From Legionella maceachernii (GTDB taxonomy: Bacteria; Pseudomonadota; Gammaproteobacteria; Legionellales; Legionellaceae), in contig NZ_FUXJ01000005.1 in NCBI RefSeq assembly GCF_900167045.1, positions 1 through 64,000 of the forward strand: 64,000 bases of DNA, written 5' to 3'. Made by a program: the position numbers and the translations under genes. Numbering within the stretch: position 1 is the first letter of the stretch; each line of letters starts with the position of its first letter. The notes under the pieces are model-generated. The model saw nothing but the letters and a program-made list of their open reading frames with translations. It had not been told where the DNA came from and did not search any database. Positions 27,968 through 35,671 of the stretch are shown in pieces.

Positions 27968-28814
27968 GCTCCACTTTAAATTATGCACCTGACAAATATG
28001 TTGCGATTAATGACTTGTCTATTCGTTACAGAGCGTTCGGCGATGGCAGCGAGACTTTGGTCTTAATTCATGGTCTGGGCGCTTCTTTGGAGCATTGGTA
28101 TCAGCTCGCACCTTTACTCGCTGAAAATTACAAGTTGATTCTTTTAGATTTGCCAGGGGCAGGACGTTCTGCTAAACCGAAGCTTCACTATTCCATTTCG
28201 TTCTATCTTGAATTATTAGAGCAATTCATGGCAAAGCTAAGTTTGGAGCAGGTTAGTTTGCTAGGTCATTCTTTTGGCGGAGGATTAGCACTGCAATATG
28301 TCTTGGAAAAGAGAGCAGGAATTAAAAATTTAATTTTGTTATCTAATGCCGGATTTTCAAGAAAAATAAAACTCTTATATCGTTTATTAACTATCCCCTT
28401 ACTTAATAGGATATTAACTACCCTCAATCGCAACGGAGTGCGTGATAGTTTGCATATGAATGTTGTCGACAATCAAACCATTGAAGCTCATTTTATCGAC
28501 GAGATGTACGCCATAAGCCAGCTACCGGGTTTTGGCCATGCTGTCCGTTCTTCCCTAGCGCCTCGTCTAATATTTGGGGGATTAAAAAGACGATTTATAA
28601 AAGGATTAATACAAAACTCAATGAACTATCAATCCCTACTTTAGTCTTATGGTGCGATAGTGATCCTGTTTTGCCCTTTGAGTGGCAACAGTTGAATTTG
28701 CAGAAACTACCGAATGCAAAAGTTAAAGTTATCAATAAAGCTGGACATTTACTCTACCTAGAACAGCCGAAAGAGGTCGTGAAAAATATTAAAGCGTTTT
28801 TATCGCCGAGATAA
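27964..28814 (+). pseudogene. Alpha/beta hydrolase, interrupted by a frameshift in a G tract
   Basis: The frame from 27964 (ATGA overlap with the hydroxylase) encodes an alpha/beta hydrolase: oxyanion HGLGAS, nucleophile elbow LGHSFGGG, and LDLPGAGRSAKP. It runs to a premature stop at 28642-28644. From about 28578 the other frame continues the same fold (GIKKTIYKRINTKLNELSIP, then TLVLWCDSDPVLP with the acidic residue, then KAGHLLYLEQP with the catalytic His) to a stop at 28812-28814. Restoring one G to the GGGGG run at 28576-28580 joins them. The truncated 226-residue product lacks the Asp and His of the triad. It is either a pseudogene, a sequencing error or a phase-variable gene. The intact enzyme could be an editing thioesterase or tailoring hydrolase. 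Confidence 0.8.
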
Positions 28815-29039
28815 ATCAATCTCGTAATTGCCTATTAAAGCCAATGCTTGATCCAGGGGATGCACCCGTTCATAATGAAACTAGGTATTACTATCAGTTC
28901 GCGTGAGCTATTCTTAGCGAGACACATCATTTGGCAAGAATGAATGTTTGTTCGATTCTGTGTGATAGCATTAATTTTTTTTCAAAGTATAACCAAGTTA
29001 TTGCAAAAGATTGAACGCACGAAGCAAAGAGAAGCGATT
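28815..29039. other. Intergenic region after the biosynthetic cluster
   Basis: No gene or clear terminator is seen. An in-frame extension of the next gene back to an ATG at 28944 would add 32 residues, including a hydrophobic stretch. I consider the ATG at 29040 the better start. Confidence 0.4.
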
Positions 29040-29990
29040 ATGAGTAACCAACAGTTTCCTGCCATTCATACCTACGAAGATTATGAAAAACTAAAGCGAC
29101 ATATTGAGGACGATATTGTTAGGGCAGTAATTCACCAAGAGCAATTACCCGAAGCTTTATTGACGTCCTTTTCTGAAGGAACGAATATTGTTTTTGCGTA
29201 TGGAAAAGACAAAGTCATTAAAGTTTTTCCTCCTTTCCATCGCGATCAATTTGACAGTGAGCGATTGGTGTTGGGACACTTAGAAGGAAAACTGTCGATA
29301 AAGACTCCCAGGCTTGAGTACGAAGGGGAAATAGAAGGTTGGCCTTACCTCATTATTAGCAGAGTGGAAGGTACTCTTTTGGAAACTCTTTGGCAAAATA
29401 TGGAGCACAGCAATAAAGTTGTCATTATTCACGAGCTAGGAGCTCTTATTCGAGAAGTGCATGCTTTATCGACTGATGGACTTGAGGTCATCGATTGCCA
29501 TTGGCCGAAATTTATTGAAAAACAAATAACGAATTGTATAGAACAACATCGAGCCAAAGGACTTTCTCAGCCTTTGCTGGAACAGCTACCTGCTTACCTT
29601 AATTCAATTAAAGAGGAATTACCGAAGTTCGAAAAGCCAGTTCTCTTAACTGGAGAATATACCCCTATGAATTTTTTAGTAAACCAAGTGGATGGTATTT
29701 GGCATATCTGTGGATTGATCGATTTTGGAGATGCAATGCTGGGGTTACCAGAATATGACTTGCTTGGTCCTGGTGCGTTTCTTATACAGGGTGATAAGCA
29801 ATTACTACAAGCCTTTTTGGCAGCTTATGGGTATTTGTCCCATGAAATGACAGAGGTATTAAGCCATCAGTTAACTGCACTTATGCTACTCCATAAGTAT
29901 AGCAATTTAAACATTCAGGTAAGAGTTCCAAATTGGCAATCTAAAGTGCACAGCATGAAGGATTTGGAAAATTTAGTTTGGGGTTTTTAA
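29040..29990 (+). CDS. Phosphotransferase of the APH/choline kinase fold
   Basis: 316 residues from the ATG at 29040, which follows a purine-rich AAAGAGAAG. The N-lobe has a short SEGTNIVFAYGKDKVIKVFPP glycine/lysine region. The catalytic loop reads LTGEYTPMNFLV where APH enzymes have HGDxxxxN, so the catalytic Asp is replaced by Glu and the His by Thr. The metal-binding segment GLIDFGDAMLGLPEYDLLGPG is well kept. Some hygromycin-kinase-like relatives carry the same TGEYTP variant as I recall, so activity may survive. It is oriented like the biosynthetic cluster and lies 225 bases beyond it, so a self-resistance role is possible but unsupported. Confidence 0.75.
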   Translation: MSNQQFPAIHTYEDYEKLKRHIEDDIVRAVIHQEQLPEALLTSFSEGTNIVFAYGKDKVIKVFPPFHRDQFDSERLVLGHLEGKLSIKTPRLEYEGEIEGWPYLIISRVEGTLLETLWQNMEHSNKVVIIHELGALIREVHALSTDGLEVIDCHWPKFIEKQITNCIEQHRAKGLSQPLLEQLPAYLNSIKEELPKFEKPVLLTGEYTPMNFLVNQVDGIWHICGLIDFGDAMLGLPEYDLLGPGAFLIQGDKQLLQAFLAAYGYLSHEMTEVLSHQLTALMLLHKYSNLNIQVRVPNWQSKVHSMKDLENLVWGF

Positions 29991-30075
29991 CCAGTAGACA
30001 TCGTTAGATTGTAAACGAGCAACAAATAATCGTTCGATTCCACCGGAAAAGAACCCTTTTTGGTTTAAAAGATAT

Positions 30076-30543
30076 ATGCATAAATATTTAGGTGAATGTT
30101 ATTGCGGAGCAGTAAAATTTTATTGTGATGGTGATCCATTCTTTACTCAATATTGTCATTGCAACAAATGCCGTGAAGTAGCATCGCAATCAAAAAGGGA
30201 TGCTGATAAGCAAGGTTATGCATGGACAGCAGGATATTTAAAATCACGTTTTCACATCACAGCAGGGATAGATAAACTTGATGAAATGATTAGAAACAAT
30301 GCAAGGCTATTCCTTTGTAAATCATGCCATTCTCTTATTTACGGTATCTCTCTTGATCCAAACCAACAGGAGGGTATAGGCATTAATGCAACTAATTTTC
30401 ATTTTATAGGTTCAATGCCAGAATCATTTAAACCAGTCAGGCATATTTGGTATGGGGATAGGATTGTTAATTCTGATGATAACTTACCGAAATTTAAAGA
30501 TGCTCCCAAAGAACAATTTGGTTCAGGTGAGCTCTGGTCTTAA
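30076..30543 (+). CDS. GFA family protein (glutathione-dependent formaldehyde-activating-like, Zn-binding)
   Basis: 155 residues with the zinc ligand pattern of the GFA/CENP-V fold: GECYCG (Cys8, Cys10), YCHCNKC (Cys27, Cys29, Cys32) and FLCKSCHSLIYG. These proteins bind zinc and are often annotated as glutathione S-(hydroxymethyl) synthases, but few have proven activity. There is no signal peptide. The gene stands alone, 85 bases after the preceding phosphotransferase. Confidence 0.82.
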   Translation: MHKYLGECYCGAVKFYCDGDPFFTQYCHCNKCREVASQSKRDADKQGYAWTAGYLKSRFHITAGIDKLDEMIRNNARLFLCKSCHSLIYGISLDPNQQEGIGINATNFHFIGSMPESFKPVRHIWYGDRIVNSDDNLPKFKDAPKEQFGSGELWS

Positions 30544-30719
30544 TCGGGAGATGAGAGGGTATTCTCGGGTACTTTATTTTCTGTTGTTAATGGCGATATA
30601 TATCGTGTTCATTCTTATCGCCTGTGTGATTCGAAAAAGACAATAGGGATAGTCTAGTATTAACAGAGCAATCCAAAAGAGTGAGAATTTTAAATGAAAT
30701 GGGAAATGAGTGATTAATC

Positions 30720-31943
30720 ATGAAAGTAGAAGGGAGCTCTCAGTTGTTAAAAATCGTTACTATTTCTGTTGGAATTATTGTCTTGTTGGTTTTATTAATT
30801 AATTTCGCGGTGAATTTTGTTGCAAATCGTTTGGTACACTCAATGTTCAAACCCGAAAACCCCAATGTCACCAACCTCTATTTTATTTTGGATGTTAGAG
30901 CTTTTCCCTACCCTAAAATTACTGTGAATGACTTAAATTACCAATATCAGGGAAAAATCGCACTGAGTGTCGACAAAGCCTACCTTGACTTTTCACTGTT
31001 AGATCTCTTTAGAAAGCAATTGCACATCTATAGTATTCATGCGGACAAGGTTTTCTTAAATTTACCCAATTTTCCTAAACCGGAAGAAAAACATCAAAAT
31101 GAGGAGAATCGTACTGTTCTCTCACAAGATAAAAATCCAGTAAGTCAAACCCCAATGAAGTCTACCCATGTCAGTGTAGATAAGATTGATTTAAATGATT
31201 TAAATATTATTTATGCAACTAAGGCGGCTCCTATCCATATCGCTACCATTAAAATTGATCAATTCTCTTCTGATAAAAAGCAATTTCAAATCGCTGTGAA
31301 TAGTGCGTACAAAGATCAACTCATACAAGGTGATGCGACACTGCGTTTTGAAAAAGGGTTATTCGATTTTGTAGGGAAATTTACTCTTGCAAATAATCAA
31401 ATCGAGGTGAATTCTCACTATCAACAACAGCATCTGAATGGCCAAATAAAGGCGACGTTTAACAATCCCCAGGCCTTGGAGTCGATAATAGGAATTAGTG
31501 CACAGAAATTACCCATTCTAATGGAGGCAATGTTGCAAGGAAGTAATCAGCAACTAACCGTTGCTCCCATTCAGATCCAGTATGCAACCGGTATGATTCA
31601 AGCCGATTTCAATCTCAATACTGGACAACCTATCGAAGCAAACCTCACTATTCCTGAGCAGCTGTTGGAGCAATTAGCCGCAGGCGAACCGCCACAAAAT
31701 TGCCCTTTACCGTTTACAGCCACTGAAATAATAAAAGGGATAAGCATGAACCTGCAAATGATAATAGTCCCAATGAATACGAATCAAAGCGCGAAAAAAA
31801 ATCTAATTCAAATTAATCCTGCCGGAATAAACCTTGAAAACGGCGTATTACCTCCCAATTTGCAGCAGTATTTTCTTTCTTGTTTTAATTATCAATTGCG
31901 AAAGGATATTATTCTTAAGAGAAACCATATTTTTTCGAATTAA
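30720..31943 (+). CDS. AsmA-like inner-membrane-anchored protein
   Basis: 407 residues with one N-terminal membrane anchor at about 10-35 (VTISVGIIVLLVLLINFAV) followed by a long periplasmic beta-rich region. Segments such as ITVNDLNYQYQGKIALSVDKAYLDFSLLDL resemble the AsmA N-terminal layout (small adhesion-like strands after the anchor). AsmA-like proteins are thought to move lipid between membranes. The family assignment is by general pattern rather than a decisive motif. The stop lies 2 bases from the convergent glycosyltransferase stop. The 176 bases upstream (30544-30719) hold a possible 31-codon membrane peptide (30551-30646) without a good ribosome-binding site. Confidence 0.55.
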   Translation: MKVEGSSQLLKIVTISVGIIVLLVLLINFAVNFVANRLVHSMFKPENPNVTNLYFILDVRAFPYPKITVNDLNYQYQGKIALSVDKAYLDFSLLDLFRKQLHIYSIHADKVFLNLPNFPKPEEKHQNEENRTVLSQDKNPVSQTPMKSTHVSVDKIDLNDLNIIYATKAAPIHIATIKIDQFSSDKKQFQIAVNSAYKDQLIQGDATLRFEKGLFDFVGKFTLANNQIEVNSHYQQQHLNGQIKATFNNPQALESIIGISAQKLPILMEAMLQGSNQQLTVAPIQIQYATGMIQADFNLNTGQPIEANLTIPEQLLEQLAAGEPPQNCPLPFTATEIIKGISMNLQMIIVPMNTNQSAKKNLIQINPAGINLENGVLPPNLQQYFLSCFNYQLRKDIILKRNHIFSN

Positions 31944-31945
31944 CT

Positions 31946-33412
31946 CTATGCTTTTTTTACGATTTGGTAATAGATTTTATTATCGTTAGCCGGATTTAAT
32001 TCATTATTAATATTCATTTCTAAAACAGGTGTAAGAAAAGTCGTTTTTTGCCAAATTTCCAGGTTGTTAAATCGGTAGGGTTCTTTGGCAACTAAAATTA
32101 GAATTTTTCCCTCTGTTTCTTTACTATTACTCCAATATTTATACATTAAACTGTTAGTGCCAAAAATATGCGAGCCAATAATGGGATAACTGGTTTTTGT
32201 TTGCCCATGGTCAAAAAATTTTTTCTGATAAAAAGTTAATTCACTGCCAATATTGTAGGTGTCTAAAGGAACAATAATCGGCGCGCTCTTGGCATTAAAT
32301 TCTATGTTTTCAGCAATCAATTGCAGTTGCGAAGTGAGCTTTTCCCAAGGTAATTGTTTTGCAAAAGCATATTGATAAATTGCTTGAGGTTTTCCAGAGA
32401 CAAGACAAAAGATAATGCTTGCATAAACAAACAACAATACACCTAAAATAAAAGTCCAACTCTTATTCCTATGCTCCTGGATCTCGATTTGAATCCAAGG
32501 AAGAAGAGCCAAAAGGCTCGGGCCAATCCAATTTAATTTAATTTCATGAAACAAACTAAATGATGCAAAAACGAGAAGAGGGATAAAAGTAAAAAGCTTT
32601 AAAAAACACTTATTTTGAGTGCTTATTTTTATAGCCTGTGAGTATTTATCGGAAATCAGTTGCCAGCCATTCCAAATCCCTATTGGCGTTAGAAAAACGA
32701 TAAGTAATCCGACTAATGCATGAAAAGAAAAAACATAATGATTTTGCAACCTTCGTTTACTTTGAAATAAAAAAGAAGCCCATTCATGAGTCCAATTCCA
32801 GTATATAACAGGTAAAAAAAGCAAAATCGCAATGAATGCGCAAACATAAGGTTCTTTGCGTTTAAACCACTTGGGGGAGAAAAATATCAAATAAATAAAT
32901 GTTGTAAAACCAAGCAGGGCAATCGTGTATTTCGATATAAGCCCCAATCCAATCCACAATCCAGCCCAATACCAGCTATTTGATTTTTCCAAAATGAGGG
33001 CTTGATAAAGGTAATATAACGTTGCAGCCCAGCATAGAATAAGAGGAATATCAGGTGTAATAATTAAGGAATGAACGAAAAAAAAGGGAAGAAGGGATAA
33101 TAAAAGTATGGAATATTTTCCCGTTCCTCGCTGAATTAACTCTGCTAATTTGTAACTGAAAAACACCGTTAGGAACCAGCAAGGAATGGTTGCAAATCGC
33201 ACTCCCCATTCATTCACCCCAAAAATGAATGTGCTCAATTTAATTAACAGAGCAACCATGGGAGGATGATCAAGATAGCTGAAATCCAGGTGATTAGAAT
33301 AATTCCAGTAATAGGCTTCCTGTACCAATAAATTGGTATTTAAAATAAAAAAAATTCTCAGCAGAATAGAAGCTGCTATAAGAATAATAGGAACTTTAAA
33401 ATGGAGTTTCAT
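31946..33412 (-). CDS. Glycosyltransferase family 39 (ArnT/PMT-like integral membrane protein)
   Basis: 488 residues with about ten or more membrane segments. The first periplasmic loop has the family signature YYWNYSNHLDFSYLDHPPMVALLI, with acidic and His residues of the active site. Such enzymes use a polyprenyl-phosphate sugar as donor and glycosylate lipid A, proteins or other acceptors on the periplasmic side. The upstream partner at 33416 is a polyprenyl-phosphate sugar synthase, 3 bases away on the same strand, so the pair probably forms a donor-synthesis and transfer unit. The acceptor is unknown. Confidence 0.88.
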   Translation of the reverse strand: MKLHFKVPIILIAASILLRIFFILNTNLLVQEAYYWNYSNHLDFSYLDHPPMVALLIKLSTFIFGVNEWGVRFATIPCWFLTVFFSYKLAELIQRGTGKYSILLLSLLPFFFVHSLIITPDIPLILCWAATLYYLYQALILEKSNSWYWAGLWIGLGLISKYTIALLGFTTFIYLIFFSPKWFKRKEPYVCAFIAILLFLPVIYWNWTHEWASFLFQSKRRLQNHYVFSFHALVGLLIVFLTPIGIWNGWQLISDKYSQAIKISTQNKCFLKLFTFIPLLVFASFSLFHEIKLNWIGPSLLALLPWIQIEIQEHRNKSWTFILGVLLFVYASIIFCLVSGKPQAIYQYAFAKQLPWEKLTSQLQLIAENIEFNAKSAPIIVPLDTYNIGSELTFYQKKFFDHGQTKTSYPIIGSHIFGTNSLMYKYWSNSKETEGKILILVAKEPYRFNNLEIWQKTTFLTPVLEMNINNELNPANDNKIYYQIVKKA

Positions 33413-33415
33413 AAA

Positions 33416-34192
33416 TTACTGCGACACACTAGCATTTCTGAGTATTTTGGGTATATAGCGCTTTAGTTCGTTAAATCGTAAATTCCAAAGCACCCTAATT
33501 GAATCAAATATACTGTGAGCAGGTAGTTTACTTTTTCCCTTTTGCCTATCAATAAAATGAATCGGATACTCTAAAATAGCGAGCTTGTTTTTGTGTAATA
33601 GCCATAAAAGCTCTATTTTGTAAGCATAGTTAGGAGAGATAAACGAGGAAGGTAATGCTTTAAGTAAAGCATTTTTACGCGTTACTCTAAAGCCACTAGT
33701 AAAGTCTTTATATTTCCTTGTTAATATTAACCGAGCGATCTGATTACCTAAAATGGACAAAATTTTTCGATTCCAACACCAGTTTTTTGCAATACTACCA
33801 CCAACGATATAACGACTGCCAATGACAACGTCATAGTTTTGCAAAGCTTCAAACATCGGAGGAAGATAGATGGGTTGGTGCGATAAATCAGCATCAAATT
33901 CTACAATAATATCGGCATGCAATTCATTTAAGGCATGGGTCATTGCCTGAAAATAAGCAGAGCCTAAACCCGACTTTGATTCCTCTGTTTTTACATGCAG
34001 CTTAGAATATTTTTTTTGCAGCTGATACAAAATATCCTGGGTACCATCATTCGAATTACTATCAAAAATTAATAAGTGAACATCCAAATTTGAAATAGCA
34101 GAGACTTCCTGAAAAACTTTTTCGATAGTTTCTTCGATAATGGCTGCTTCATTGTAAGTAGGAATTATAATTACTGCTTTTTCTTTGTCCAT
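33416..34192 (-). CDS. Polyprenol-phosphate mannose/glucose synthase-like GT2 glycosyltransferase
   Basis: 258 residues, GT-A fold. IIIPTYNEAAIIEETI is the nucleotide-sugar-binding start. VEFDADLSHQP is the DxD-type metal site. GSRYIVGGSIAKNW and TSGFRVTRKNALL are typical of dolichyl/polyprenyl-phosphate mannose synthases (DPM1 type). There is no C-terminal membrane extension. It should make the polyprenyl-phosphate hexose used by the adjacent GT39 enzyme. The sugar identity cannot be read from the sequence. Confidence 0.88.
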   Translation of the reverse strand: MDKEKAVIIIPTYNEAAIIEETIEKVFQEVSAISNLDVHLLIFDSNSNDGTQDILYQLQKKYSKLHVKTEESKSGLGSAYFQAMTHALNELHADIIVEFDADLSHQPIYLPPMFEALQNYDVVIGSRYIVGGSIAKNWCWNRKILSILGNQIARLILTRKYKDFTSGFRVTRKNALLKALPSSFISPNYAYKIELLWLLHKNKLAILEYPIHFIDRQKGKSKLPAHSIFDSIRVLWNLRFNELKRYIPKILRNASVSQ

Positions 34193-34347
34193 TTTGTGGA
34201 ATTATCAACCTCTTTTCCAATCTAAAAAAACCATTATTTCTTGCTTAAAATTCATTGTCAATTTAAATAATTTAGGAATTAATGATTCGACCTCTGATTG
34301 TGGACAACTATTTTTTTTAAAAGCGATAGGGCATTAAAAAGAGCCGC

Positions 34348-34417
34348 AAGCGAGTGTCGGGTAAAACTCTACTTATGCGCAAGTATCTGTAGGTTTTATC
34401 TCAGTCTGCACTCGCTT
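34348..34417. repeat. Inverted repeat between the GT2 and Rieske genes
   Basis: AAGCGAGTG (34348-34356) pairs with CACTCGCTT (34409-34417) around a 52-base loop. It lies between the start of the GT2 gene and the end of the Rieske gene, both on the minus strand. It may act as a terminator for the Rieske transcript or as a leader structure for the GT2 transcript. The T-tract evidence is weak. Confidence 0.35.
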
Positions 34418-34431
34418 ATTCGGAGTTTAAG

Positions 34432-34785
34432 TTAGGTCACATCCACCGTAATCATATCTTCGTCAATGCGGACAGGATAGACTTTTAAGTTTTTAGGCTT
34501 GCTGATCTTACCCAGTACAGTGCCCAGGGCGGGTGGCCAAGGGGACCAGCATTCGGGTTTACCTGACTCAAGATTAAAGGCACTTTTATGAAAAGGACAT
34601 ACTATAGTGTTTTCATCCGTAATCACGGCTTTAGTCAAAGGTAATTTGAAGTGTGGACATTGGGAGGCGATGGCATGAACTGAGTTATTATTCCAGATCA
34701 ATAAAATCTTATGGCCATCAATGGTCTCGCAGTGGCGTCCTTTTTGTTGGAGTTGCCTGAGTGTAATTGTTTGTTTCCAAGACAT
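34432..34785 (-). CDS. Rieske [2Fe-2S] ferredoxin-like protein
   Basis: 117 residues. The cluster ligands are CPHFKLPL (Cys, His) and CPFHKSAF (Cys, His), 16 residues apart, as in NirD or biphenyl-dioxygenase-type ferredoxins. It is a soluble electron carrier with no membrane anchor. No oxygenase or reductase partner is adjacent, so the acceptor is unknown. Confidence 0.88.
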   Translation of the reverse strand: MSWKQTITLRQLQQKGRHCETIDGHKILLIWNNNSVHAIASQCPHFKLPLTKAVITDENTIVCPFHKSAFNLESGKPECWSPWPPALGTVLGKISKPKNLKVYPVRIDEDMITVDVT

Positions 34786-34857
34786 AATGAATTATTCCTT
34801 TCGTTTTTAGAGTATTACTCATGGTAATGATCTTTAATGCCAATCTCAAGCCAAAAT

Positions 34858-35013
34858 CTAAACACCTGCCATCATCCGCTCTCGCATAATGAACAAAGCT
34901 GCGGCTAATTTTCCAAACACATGAACCATCAAGCCTTGATAAGATCGAACTTTACTCGCGATCTGAATTCCTGTTTTTTCGTTTACCCAATTGAAAAATA
35001 ATTCGATAGGCTG
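34858..35013 (-). pseudogene. Transposase C-terminal remnant
   Basis: Fifty-one codons without a start read QPIELFFNWVNEKTGIQI, then ASKVRSYQGLMVHVFGKLAA and end RERMMAGV at the stop 34858-34860. The IELFFNWVNEKTGI and YQGLMVHVFGKLAAALF strings are typical of the C-terminus of DDE transposases (IS4/IS5-like group). A stop codon bounds it upstream. It is non-functional. Confidence 0.6.
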
Positions 35014-35023
35014 TCACACTTGG

Positions 35024-35670
35024 GAAATTGCGGTTGATAGACTGGTTAACCGAAGGTGTTCAATCCATTATTAATGGCACCTATACACTGCGCTTTACCT
35101 GAAGCCATTGGATGATGCATTTGATACGATGGACGTGACTTATCTCGTTATCAAGATGACATTATTGTCCTCTGTAAAACCAACGCCAACTGCAAGGCTG
35201 CAAGCAGCGGTTAATGGATGTTTTACACGAAAGACGGCTACGATTATCCCGTAAAAAAATCGCATAGGCGCTATCGATAAAGATTTTCATTTTTTGGGCA
35301 TCAACAATCTGGAGACGCAACCTCTGGATGGCACCAACGACACACAAGTATCACCTGATCAAGTGGGTCAATCTCATTATGAATATTATTTCATCACAAC
35401 GGATGATATTAGATTGTTTAGGCAAGTATTGATCAATGAGTACTTGAGCAAAAGCACTTCGTTCCGCACCTTCGGACGTTGCGAAATGCCCGTGAGCAGG
35501 TTAAACAAATGGTGGACTTTGAGGTCTATCCTGGCCGAATCAAGCGTTACTTGCATCAGTGGTGAGGTAGGTCGGCTCAAGGCTGGGAGTATGAAGAATT
35601 ATTGGGATGGTTTTTAGACGTTTGTCGAGATCGCAAAATATCGGCCTATGCGGTTGAATTGTTTTACGAT
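35024..35670 (+). pseudogene. Reverse transcriptase pseudogene (group II intron-like RT), multiple frameshifts and a deletion
   Basis: Pieces in shifting frames match an RT. LRLIDWLTEGVQSIINGTYT is the N-terminal part. KPLDDAFDTMDVTY lies just before RYQDDIIVLCKT (35146-35181), which contains the catalytic YxDD box. Then come KKSHRRY or, in another frame, IGAIDKDFHFLGINNLETQ, the usual RxGxxxKGFxFLG thumb motif, and a tail LRNAREQVKQMVDFEVYPG, EELLGWFLDVCRDRK. The finger and palm region between INGTYT and KPLDD has been deleted. In-frame stops are present. The end reaches the stop codon of the divergent large gene. Confidence 0.7.
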
Positions 35671-35671
35671 A

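Noticed and set aside
30551..30646. A 31-codon frame encoding one membrane helix
   Set aside because: The ribosome-binding-like GGGAG directly abuts the ATG with no spacing, and there is no homology.
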